In this document: one piece after another, positions 56,763 to 64,000 of the stretch
Layout: every line of letters starts with the position of its first letter
How positions within the stretch are numbered: position 1 is the stretch's first letter
Source: Symbiodinium natans
Taxonomy: Eukaryota; Sar; Dinophyceae; Suessiales; Symbiodiniaceae
NCBI GenBank assembly: GCA_905221605.1
Contig: CAJNDS010002254.1
Span: forward strand, 322,032-386,031
Length of the DNA: 64,000 bases
Direction of reading: 5' to 3'
The notes under the pieces: generated by a model
What the model saw: only the letters and a program-made list of their open reading frames with translations
Database searches by the model: none
What the model was told of the DNA's origin: nothing
Made by a program: the position numbers and the translations under genes

Positions 56763-57973
56763 GTAGACCCTAAAGCCCTAAAACTCTAAAACCCTAAAAC
56801 CCTAAAACCCTAAAACCCTAAAACTCTATACTATAAGACCTAGACCCCATCAACCGGGAAACTCCGTACCACCTATCAACTCTATGAAGCCACTAAACCG
56901 TCATGAGCCCTATAAATCCGATGAATTCCATAAACTCTGCAAACCCCATAAACTCTACAAGCCCAATAAGTGGATTGAGGAGGACTACTGTGTGCCACTT
57001 CCTAGCCCCAAGTGGTGTGTTGCCGCGAATGAACATGGAATCCTTTCTTGAGTTGTCCAAGTGTAGAGGTCGGGGGCTGAGGGCTTAGGAGGCCCCTGGT
57101 TCCTCAGCCCCTAACCCCAAACCCTGAACCCCAAACTTTACACCCCTAAGCCGCAAACCGTAAACCCTAAAGTAAAGCCAAAAGAGCAGAGCCCCAAAGC
57201 CCTAAACCCGTCTCTGGCTGGCTTTGGGAGGCTTGGCGCAGGGCATTTCTCTTGGAAATCCCATCGAAAGCAATACATCCACATGCCTCCTAAACCCTAA
57301 ATCGAAGCTCTAAGAAATCCTAAACCCAAAACCCTGCGCCTTAAAACCTTAGATCCACGCCTCCGGGTTCAGGGCTAACGATTGTGAAGCCCATTTGAAG
57401 AATCACGTCCTTGACCTTTTCAAGGGCGTACGGGCGTTTAGGGTTGGGACTAGGAAGGCCCTTCGGGACCCATATTCCCTATAGGGTTTAGGGTGGGGAG
57501 CAGACTCTGGATCTCCGTAACGCATGCCTCTTATGGTGCTTGATTAGTTGTACGATTTAGGTTTCCAGGGTTTAGGGTTTAGGGTCCAGGGTCTCTTGGA
57601 TTTTGGTTGAAGGTATGGAGATTTGTAGACGGGACGGGCGTTTGCAGAGGGACCTCTGTGGATTCGCCCCAGCTGTGCAGGAGCGAAAAAAGAAACCCTA
57701 AACAACTTGGCTCGATGGGAAACCCGACCCCCGACTTCTGCATTTTTAGGCGGATGCCGCTAACGCTTTTCTGGTCTAAGCTCAACAGCTTCAGGGCCCG
57801 AGCCCCAAACACCCGAAACCCTGAGCCCTCAACCCTTTAATCCCAAGACTTCGAAACGCTGTAAAAGTCTCCTTCAAACCCCAAACCCCAAACCCCAAAC
57901 CCCAAACCCCAAGCGCTACCCTAAACCCTAAACCCGAACCCCCAAACCCTAAGTTTAAGTTGCCCCCCTTCAG
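56763..57973. other. degenerate telomeric mosaic
   Basis: CCCTAAAA words at 56770-56825; CTATAAA/CCCATAA-like words at 56900-56970; TTTAGGG at 57560-57590; CCCCAAA units at 57880-57915. Open frames of 60-77 codons occur but without convincing ends. Confidence 0.4.
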
Positions 57974-58079
57974 AACTCCCCAAGGTTCGAGGCTGGGTTC
58001 GCGTTAACCCCCAAGGGGGGTGGGCCTCCGGTTCCCTTGGCGCCTTGGTCCCAAGTGGTACTCTGTTTTTATTTGAGGG
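57974..58079 (+). CDS. candidate exon between inverted arrays
   Basis: AAGTTGCCCCCCTTCAG, then NSPRFEAGFALTPKGGGPPV, PLAPWSQVVLCFYLR, then GGGGTGGGGGGTTGGGG; a GTGGGG could be the donor. CCCTAAA-like words left, TTTAGGG-like words right. Confidence 0.4.
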
Positions 58080-58295
58080 GTGGGGGGTTGGGGCTTAGGG
58101 TGTAGGGCTTGGAGTTTACGGTTTTTGGGGGGGAAGGGGTTAGGGATTCCTGCAGGAGTCGCCGTACTGCACCCCTCTGCTGCTTGGTAGCCCTCTGGTA
58201 CCCTTTTCCCTTTCTTTGGTTCAAGGTTCCCTTTCAATATAAACCCTCAACCCTAAACCCTAAACCGATGATAATATTGTTACTGTGCTACCAAG

Positions 58296-58386
58296 GCTAC
58301 AAGACATGGAGTCCCGGCTGGCCGGCCGAGATCCGCTCGAGCGCCTCAACGGCCCCAAGCGCGCGCTTGGTGTCCACGATTTCGAG
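58296..58386 (+). CDS. candidate exon MESRLAGRDPLERLNG
   Basis: TTACTGTGCTACCAAG, then LQDMESRLAGRDPLERLNGP, KRALGVHDFE, then GTTGGA; unspliced, the frame stops at once. CCCTAAA lies 30 bases to the left. A charged helix; no family recognised. Confidence 0.45.
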
Positions 58387-59569
58387 GTTGGATGAGGACG
58401 CTCCGGACGTTTGCGCTTTAAGGCTTTAGGGTAACAGGGTCGCGGGTTTGACGACGCAGTTCGCACACTCGACTTTCTTAACGCGTGTCTCACGGCTGTG
58501 CCCCGATGCTGCCCCCCCTGCAAGAAGAGAAGACATAGTGCCCTGCCCCACCTGAAAGGGATTTGGAGAGAGGGTTGAGAGCAGTTTTGTCCGCGACATC
58601 CTATGGAAGTCTTTTGTCTTCATTGTCCACGTAAGTGCAGCAGACGCGAGCCAATGATCCCCTGTTGGGTGACGGGCGGATGATATAGCATCCTTTGTAG
58701 CGGCACCATACAGAAGGACACTGAATCATTGAACATCTTGGCGAAAGAAATGACTTCCCCCGATGCCGTTGCAGAATCTCATTCACCCTAGTAGTAGAGT
58801 AGGTAACCTTTAACCTTTTTGATGTAGTAAAAACCCCTTATGATCCCAAAGGTTAACCTTTAATTCCTGGACAACTAAGTCACGAAGGTCCTTCAATGCC
58901 TACGTGCGGGGGCCACTGCGAGACATTGTGCTGGACAAGGTTGGCAGCGAAAGGCATGTCCCCTACCACCTAGCTCTGGCATCCACACTGCCGATGATAC
59001 TGCATCATGGCTGCAAGATCGCTAATCCCCCCTTACCCCCTAACATGAAACACACCCCATAATGAGAGTTATATCATAGTAAGGGGGAGGGGGGGGTATT
59101 TAATATTGGGGGGGGGTGAATATTAGGGGGAAGGGAGTAGTGCGCTTGATGATGGGCTTTGAATCGCCTCACGCACCCAATCTCCGGTTGGGGGATTGGG
59201 GTGCCACGATGTTTCAATCTCAAATCCTCTTCCTCAGAAGCTCCAAACGCATTCCCGGTCAGGGCTAGAAGGTGCGAGGGAGAAACGGGTGAGGCGAGAA
59301 GGCAACATACGAGGCGCTGACAAGGGAACATGCTGGAGGATGGGCACTGTGCTGGGTCCGGAGAGTCTTCACAGTACACAGCACACGGACTGAGCACGCG
59401 GGCATGGCACAAGCACGTGCACGAGGTCTCACAGTCAAGAGGCTCTGGCAAGGTCCTCATGCTGTCCGGCTTCAGATGTTATAGCAGTAAAAATCTACAG
59501 AATATCATGCAGTCTATGTTGCAGTCTTGTTTTATTGTAAAAAATAAGTTCAAAATAAAGCTAAGAACC
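58387..59569. other. spacer with palindromic segments
   Basis: GGTAACCTTTAACC and GGTTAACCTTTAA (58801-58864) face each other. 58995-59130 resembles the palindrome at 4.8 kb. Frames at 59074-59460 are open on both strands and no choice can be made. Confidence 0.35.
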
Positions 59570-59690
59570 TCAGAGCCTTCGATGTCGAGGTATGCACTAG
59601 TCGACCTCCTGAGCTGCAGCGGGATGTCCTGCCAGGATGCGGCCGAGAGCCTGGGCAGTCGTGCGAAGAAGCGAGAAGAACGAACCATCT
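59570..59690 (+). CDS. candidate exon before TTTAGGG array
   Basis: Frame SEPSMSRYALVDLLSCSGMS, CQDAAESLGSRAKKREERTI, W, then GGGGTTTAGGG. Left boundary unknown. The sequence AAGAACGAA before the array and AAGAACAAA after it form a weak direct repeat. Confidence 0.33.
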
Positions 59691-59691
59691 G

Positions 59692-59793
59692 GGGTTTAGG
59701 GTTTAGGGTTTAGGGTTTAGGGTTTAGGGTTTAGGGTTTAGGGTTTAGGGTTTAGGGTTTAGGGTTTAGGGTTTAGGGTTTAGGGTTTAGGGT
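59692..59793. repeat. TTTAGGG array
   Basis: About 14 perfect units. Confidence 0.97.
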
Positions 59794-60064
59794 TTCAAAG
59801 AACAAAGATGTTTCATTGTTGTAGACGTTTCATGATTGTTCTGATTTTAGTTACTTGTTGCTATTTTACATTCTGTTGGCTGGCAGGGGGGGGTTGCTAT
59901 GATATAAGGTTGTTGTTGTTGTTCTGTGGGGTACATAAGGGGGGCACCCCTGTTTTTCGCAAGTTGCTCGGAAAAGAGCAGCACAGCTGACCGAGAGCAG
60001 GCCATTATTCCGCTTGTCTTAGGGTTGGTGTGCGCCGTGATGAGTAGGTTCGGCCTGAAGTCCC
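59794..60064. other. unique AT-rich spacer
   Basis: T-rich, with the frame IVLILVTCCYFTFCWLAGGG open to 59988 (possible membrane segment) but no boundaries assigned. Confidence 0.3.
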
Positions 60065-60150
60065 CTGAACCCTAGCCCTAAACCCTAAACCCTAAGCCCT
60101 AAGCCCTAAATCTAAACCCTAAACCCTAAACCCTAAACCCTAAACCCTAA
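60065..60150. repeat. CCCTAAA array
   Basis: Eleven or twelve units with CCCTAAG variants. Confidence 0.95.
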
Positions 60151-60164
60151 ACTCTTGAAAACAG

Positions 60165-60308
60165 GCTCCGAGCTGCCAGCTGAGGAGCATGAAGTCCAGA
60201 AGCCTTTTGCACTTCGCGCTCACGCGTCTTGGGGGCACACGGCTGGCTTGGCTCAGGGTTGCCTCAGTGATTTTTGCCAACAGGGGAGCCAGCAGGGAAC
60301 CCCGGAGG
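60165..60308 (+). CDS. candidate exon abutting GTTTAGGG
   Basis: AAACTCTTGAAAACAG, then SELPAEEHEVQKPFALRAHA, SWGHTAGLAQGCLSDFCQQG, SQQGTPEG; the right end GGAGG|GTTTAGGG is the first unit of the array at 60309. CCCTAAA lies directly to the left. Alternatively it ends at 60257 (GTTGCC). Confidence 0.42.
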
Positions 60309-60355
60309 GTTTAGGGTTTAGGGTTTAGGGTTTAGGGTTTAGGGTTTTGGGTTTT
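60309..60355. repeat. TTTAGGG array
   Basis: Six units, then GGGTTTTGGG. Confidence 0.95.
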
Positions 60356-60407
60356 GGGTGTGGGGCATGATGATCTTTGCCTCCGAAGTGGCAGGGTCAC
60401 ACCTCAG

Positions 60408-60553
60408 AAGCAGACAACTGAAGGCCATCAAGAAGCCGTGCGTGTGAAAGTCGAAGCCCCTTACCTCACAGCCCATCTAAGAAGGAATGGCTCCGCTAGT
60501 GGCAGGGAAGCTTTGTTGAAAGTTGCAGAACAGGTGGGGCCTGCCGGGCCTGG
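60408..60553 (+). CDS. candidate exon with GTAGGC donor
   Basis: GGTCACACCTCAG, then KQTTEGHQEAVRVKVEAPYL, TAHLRRNGSASGREALLKVA, EQVGPAGP, ending at GTAGGC. Composition is protein-like. The following exon candidate is only 38 bases away, so the two cannot both be exons of one transcript as drawn. Confidence 0.35.
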
Positions 60554-60591
60554 GTAGGCCCTATTTTCTGTGTACCCTTACTGGGATTCAG

Positions 60592-60685
60592 AGGAGCATA
60601 CCCATGTGGAACATCAGCCGGCAGGAACTCCAGGAAGCCTCCAAATGTCGGGGCAAGTTGGGGTGCTGCGGGTTGCTGGATGGAG
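60592..60685 (+). CDS. candidate exon abutting GTTTAGG
   Basis: TGTACCCTTACTGGGATTCAG, then RSIPMWNISRQELQEASKCR, GKLGCCGLLDG, then GTTTAGG. A second frame across the same span is open for 119 codons to 60929 (SFNKQILNHKSSSKTSLENS) and could be the true one. Confidence 0.35.
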
Positions 60686-60949
60686 GTTTAGGCGGCGTTT
60701 AGGGCCAGATCTGGGTAGGAGCTTCAACAAGCAAATCCTGAACCACAAGTCATCGTCAAAAACCAGCCTCGAAAACTCAACCCAAAACCCGCATGGTATG
60801 TGGGAGAGAGGTCAGTGTCCGTCTTTTGTTTTGCCTGTCGCGTCAGAAAAAGGAACCCAGCCGTGCTGGTACGTCCAGCTCTGCGGGCGTGCAAGAAAGC
60901 CCACAAACTTACTGGTCAGTAGGGAGTGAGGGAATGAGGTACCCAGTAT

Positions 60950-61115
60950 AATCTCTTTAAAGGGTATATATAGGGCCTAATATAGGGATTATATAGGGTA
61001 CCCTATATATATATATTTATTTATTTATTTACTTATGTATTTCTGTTTATTTATTTATTATTCAAATTATACTTGTATATTTATATATTTATATTTCTCA
61101 TTCCCTAGTAACCAA
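60950..61115. repeat. AT-rich tract with TATATA and TATTTATTTA
   Basis: Alternating TA and TTTA words for about 120 bases. It lies immediately upstream of the signal-peptide ORF at 61122; any promoter role is unproven, since dinoflagellate promoters rarely use TATA boxes. Confidence 0.7.
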
Positions 61116-61121
61116 CAGTAA

Positions 61122-61238
61122 ATGAATCCCAGGCTCAGCGCCTTCTGGCTCGTGAACATTTTGCTGATCTTCCCCGTCGTGCCTTGTTGGGAAGCCGAGG
61201 GCGAAGCGGCCTTCCCCTTCCCCCCCATTAGGGCTTAG
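61122..61238 (+). CDS. candidate first exon encoding a signal peptide
   Basis: ATG at 61122 gives MNPRLSAFWLVNILLIFPVV then PCWEAEGEAAFPFPPIRA and TAG. A positive n-region, a hydrophobic core of about 13 residues and a likely cleavage site near PCWEA make a classical signal peptide. GCGAAG after GAGG, or the telomeric GGGCTTAGGG, may be the exon end. A TTTAGGG array follows directly. Confidence 0.45.
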   Translation: MNPRLSAFWLVNILLIFPVVPCWEAEGEAAFPFPPIRA

Positions 61239-61327
61239 GGTTTAGGAGGGTTTAGGGTTTAGGGTTTAGGGTTTAGGGTTTAGGGTTTAGGGTTTCGGGT
61301 TTAGGGTTTAGGGTTTAGGGTTTAGGG
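61227..61327. repeat. TTTAGGG array
   Basis: Thirteen units with one TTTCGGG; followed by GGGAGCGCGC twice. Confidence 0.96.
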
Positions 61328-61794
61328 CGTGCCAGACGGGAGCGCGCTTTGGGAGCGCGCGGTAGTCTGCAGACCTACCCACCCCAAGACCGCCCACTTA
61401 CAACTCTCAAGGAGTTAAGACCTTTTATTTTTTTTACAAAGCATCACATGAGTCAGCACTCACGCCCTTTCTGGGGATTTGCGCAAGGTGCGTGGACCAG
61501 GCGCAAAGCTGCAGCAGACGGAAACGAGGCAGGGTCCGTGAAGACAGCTTGGGCTGGCGCGAAGGGGCTAAGGGATGGGCCAGGAACAGAGAAAGGCAGC
61601 GATGGCGCGACGGGGCTCCAGCCAGGAAGAACACACAGTGAACAGCTTGGGTTGGGCAGAGCGCCACGGAAGCAGGGCTGGAGCCAGAGGGAGAAGCGCC
61701 CCGAAACAGGACACAAACTGGTGCGCGGACAGCTTGGCTTGGCGCAAGGGGGTAAGATGACTCGAACAGGCCAGCGGTCAGGAGGATCAGCCAG
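61328..61794. other. unique region, no firm gene
   Basis: Open frames on both strands (plus 167 codons, Lys/Arg/Gly-rich; minus 77-87 codons). None is convincing. Confidence 0.3.
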
Positions 61795-61925
61795 GGTCAG
61801 GGCCAGGGCCAGGGCCAGGGCCAGTGCCAGACCAAGTCAAGGGCCAGGGTAACAGGGTAGGGCCAGGGCCAGGGCCAGGGCCAGGGCCAGGGGCGGCCAG
61901 GGCCAGGGCCAGGGCCACCCTGCCT
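61795..61925. repeat. GGGCCA hexamer array
   Basis: Tandem GGGCCA with two short interruptions. Confidence 0.95.
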
Positions 61926-62739
61926 GCCCCAACAAAACAGCCCCTGGTCCTCTCAGCCCAGCGGACGGGGGCTGAGGGACCAAGGGGTCTCAAGGGGCCG
62001 TCCCAGGGGGCCCTCCAATGCAGGACCCAACCAGGTGCGCGGACAGCTGGGGTTTAGGGTAATAGAAAAAAATACAGTGACAACTGCTGACTCGGCCTGT
62101 GCCTGCCTGGAGGGTAAGCCAGCCTGGAGGCCAGCTCGGTCGCCCGCCTGGGGCTCCCTCGCAGGGTCTCACTGAGCGCTCGACCAGCGCCCGCCTACCC
62201 CAAAAGACAAGAGAGTGGGGTGGCAGGCGGGTTTAGGGTTTAGGGTTTAGCGAACTGTGACTACCAAATTGATGTTGTTCGTTTGCATGTTTTTGGCTTG
62301 CGCTGTCTTGTGAATATCATGAGATGGAGCGAAGTGGGATAGGCAGTATTCCGGCAACGCCCTCAGTCCGGCTGCAAAAAAAGGGTTTAGGGAGACTGGC
62401 CCCCCACTCCCGCCGGTTAGGGTTTAGTCTCCCAACCCCAGACTTCGCCTCGGACAGACCCCTCAATCAAGGTACCTCCCATCCTTTTCGGCCTCCTGGG
62501 CTTTGTCTGCTCCATCACCAGCAGCACAGGCGCTAGCGGGGTTCCTTGAGGTCATGCTCGGTATGGTCTTAGGGTAGTACGGCTCAGGTTTTAGGGCTTT
62601 CCCGTGCTAGGGCAGACGCCGCCCTGTGGTTTAGCAGACCTGGGGACATCTCGTCCTGAAAGCCTATCCATGACAAGCTCGTCGTGCTGCGCCCAACCCT
62701 GAACCGCCGCCCCTCCCAACCCCTCCCCCAAAGAAAACG
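61926..62739. other. mosaic spacer with TTTAGGG words
   Basis: TTTAGGG at 62228-62249, 62384-62392 and 62419-62427. A 70-codon plus frame at 62324-62536 is Pro/Arg-rich and not called. A short exon piece (SPKENAKEAM) reads at its right end up to 62753. Confidence 0.4.
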
Positions 62740-62965
62740 CCAAAGAAGCAATGAACCCTAAACCCTAAACCCTAAACCCTTAACCCTTAACCCTTAACCC
62801 TTAACCCTAAACCCTAAACCCTAAACCCTAAACCCTAAACCCTAAACCCTAAACCCTAAACCCTAAACCCTAAACCCTAAACCCTAAACCCTAAACCCTA
62901 AAGCCTAAAGCCTAAACCCTAAACCCTAAACCCTAAACCCTAAACCCTAAACCAAAGAAGCAATG
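62740..62965. mobile_element. telomeric array inserted with 14-bp target duplication
   Basis: CCAAAGAAGCAATG is present at 62740-62753 and again at 62952-62965. Between them lie 198 bases of CCCTAAA with CCCTTAA and GCCTAAA variants. Removing the array and one copy gives PKENAKEAM-ALQAFACSWARS in one frame. This is what an introner-like insertion or insertional telomeric repair with target duplication would leave. Splice sites would be non-canonical, or displaced within the repeat (e.g. AAAG|AA). Confidence 0.75.
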
Positions 62966-63133
62966 GCCCTGCAGGCCTTCGCCTGCTCTTGGGCACGCAG
63001 TGCGCCTTGCAAAGACAAGGTTCTGCCAGCGGATTCCCCCCAAGCCGCGATTATGAGCTGTAGCTTGGGTTTTAGGGCTGCCGCTTTTCCACGCTGCCTT
63101 CTTCCGGTTCCGACACAGACACCGCTCCAGTGA
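62963..63133 (+). CDS. exon downstream of the telomeric insertion
   Basis: ATG at 62963 gives MALQAFACSWARSAPCKDKV, LPADSPQAAIMSCSLGFRAA and onward to TGA at 63131. GTTTTAGGG at 63069 or GTTCTG at 63020 may be the true exon end. The in-frame ATG is also the end of the duplicated 14-mer, so it need not be the start codon. Confidence 0.45.
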   Translation: MALQAFACSWARSAPCKDKVLPADSPQAAIMSCSLGFRAAAFPRCLLPVPTQTPLQ

Positions 63134-63144
63134 CAGTCTTTGGG

Positions 63145-63309
63145 TCAGCAAAAAAATCCCCGGCTGTTGTCCCAGGCATTTTTCTTCTCTTCACCTATGC
63201 TTTCCTGTCTAGCGGCAGCTTGGCTAAGCATTTCAGGAAGGCATTGGGGTCGCGCCTCCGAAGGCTCCCCAAGCTGCATGTGCTTCAAGAGGGTGCAGAG
63301 ACTCCCAGA
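63145..63309 (-). CDS. minus-strand candidate last exon
   Basis: Minus-strand TTGTGTGCTCCTCCTTACAG is an excellent acceptor, followed by SGSLCTLLKHMQLGEPSEAR, PQCLPEMLSQAAARQESIGE, EKKNAWDNSRGFFC and TGA. A competing plus-strand frame contains VVPGIFLLFTYAFLSSGSLA. Confidence 0.4.
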   Translation of the reverse strand, partial: SGSLCTLLKHMQLGEPSEARPQCLPEMLSQAAARQESIGEEKKNAWDNSRGFFC

Positions 63310-63369
63310 CTGTAAGGAGGAGCACACAACACCTATTGCGAGGCCCATATACTCTGCATCGGTAGCCAA

Positions 63370-63899
63370 ATGATCCCAAAGGACTTTGGTTGGCTCACTG
63401 GGTGCATGTGGGGGTGAGATCCTAAGGTGAAGTCGCAGGTTGCCTTTTTACAGCCGATCGAACCTAGGCTAGGCAGGTTCTCGGCCTGTTGTTCAAAACC
63501 GCAAGCCCTTAACCCACAAACTCCGGGATCTTTTTCTAGGAATCGGTTGCAGGGGGTTTCGGCCAGGGGCCAGCCTGGGAACGAAGGGCACCAAGTAGGT
63601 TAGAGCCGACACCATGTAGGGCCCAATTGCAGCTGATTCAGGTTCTGAGCCTTCTTAGGTGAGGCAAATGAGGCTTTAAAGGGTTCAGAGTTTAGGGCCT
63701 GCCGGTCTCTCTCATGGTGAAGCGCGGGCCTCAATCCTGGCAGAAAGCCATTTCCAGGTTCAAAAGGGTTGTACGCTGTTGTCCTGAGAGGAATGGAAAG
63801 CAAGCGGCATCAGACGGGTTTCAACATGTTTCCTGCTGTAAACAGGGATTTTATTTTCATTACCACACTGGCCATGAAGAGTGCCAGGGCCGACCCTGA
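63370..63899. other. unique spacer
   Basis: No telomeric array and no firm exon. A minus-strand frame at 63810-63998 is antisense to the Myb-like exon. Confidence 0.35.
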
Positions 63900-64000
63900 A
63901 AGCCCAGCAACCTCCTGAAAACAATCCCCAACATGCCCGCTGGTGGATCGTGGAGCAGCGCCGAAGACACCCGCCTCGCAGCGGCTGTCAAGAAGCACGG
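63900..64000 (+). CDS. Myb/SANT-like DNA-binding protein, start, cut by window edge
   Basis: Frame KPSNLLKTIPNMPAGGSWSS, AEDTRLAAAVKKHG runs off the end. GSWSSAEDTRLAAAVKKHG matches the first helix of a Myb repeat (G-x-W-(S/T)-x-x-E-D-x-x-L-x-x-x-V-x-x-H-G), including the first conserved Trp and the acidic pair. The start may be the ATG at 63933 or an upstream splice. The remaining repeats lie outside the window. Confidence 0.6.

Noticed and set aside
61105-61115. A TATA-box promoter upstream of the signal-peptide ORF
   Set aside because: The AT tract is a microsatellite, and dinoflagellates are not known to rely on TATA boxes; no other promoter evidence.
1-64000. rRNA, tRNA, snRNA or CRISPR loci
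   Set aside because: None of the conserved words I would expect was found on reading. The regular repeats are tandem without unique spacers, so they are not CRISPR arrays. A covariance-model search would be decisive.

Overview
Eukaryotic nuclear DNA, most probably from a dinoflagellate. Four things point there. (1) Interstitial arrays of the telomeric heptamer TTTAGGG/CCCTAAA occur across almost the whole window. (2) The retroelement remnants encode a reverse transcriptase of the type that is very abundant in dinoflagellate genomes (LDDTYV palm motif, GKTR(V)W, ALPGALGGLGLQSA, AVDATLVSPVTR). (3) A TIR-like membrane-protein family known from Symbiodiniaceae is present (VDVFISHNWG, FWLDKLCVNQ, FGRLWCNLELAAF). 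(4) Coding pieces are very small, and several read best with GC 5' splice sites. I see no rRNA, tRNA, CRISPR or bacterial-type operon.

Layout. 0-2 kb: heptamer, decamer and purine-rich microsatellites. 2-14.7 kb: short unique islands separated by telomeric arrays, many of the islands reading as single exons. 14.7-27.5 kb: a block of different character with no telomeric arrays, holding four or five broken copies of one LINE-like retroelement, a 649-codon ORF of unknown function, and a minus-strand gene relic. 27.5-53 kb: the mosaic resumes, with an exon of NAD-dependent glycerol-3-phosphate dehydrogenase at 35.4 kb and a TIR-like gene in pieces over 48.0-50.6 kb. 53.1-56.6 kb: a satellite of about 32 copies of a 112-bp unit. 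56.6-64 kb: mosaic again, with a possible signal-peptide first exon at 61.1 kb and the start of a Myb/SANT domain running off the right edge.

Unifying idea (inference). Many unique islands lie between a CCCTAAA array on the left and a TTTAGGG array on the right, and they are open reading frames bounded by AG and GT/GC. The introns would therefore begin with TTTAGGG-rich (or poly-G) DNA and end with CCCTAAA-rich (or poly-C) DNA, as if telomeric repeats supplied terminal inverted repeats of introner-like elements. The clearest case is at 62740-62965: a 198-bp CCCTAAA array sits between two identical 14-bp copies of CCAAAGAAGCAATG, and removing it restores one open frame. Several families of short inverted-repeat elements (here M1 to M5) are scattered through the same islands.

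Limits. No transcript or alignment was available. Most exon calls rest on an open frame, protein-like composition and splice-like ends, and antisense frames often look plausible too. Only the dehydrogenase exon, the TIR-like exons, the reverse transcriptase fragments and, less firmly, the Myb start are recognised by family.
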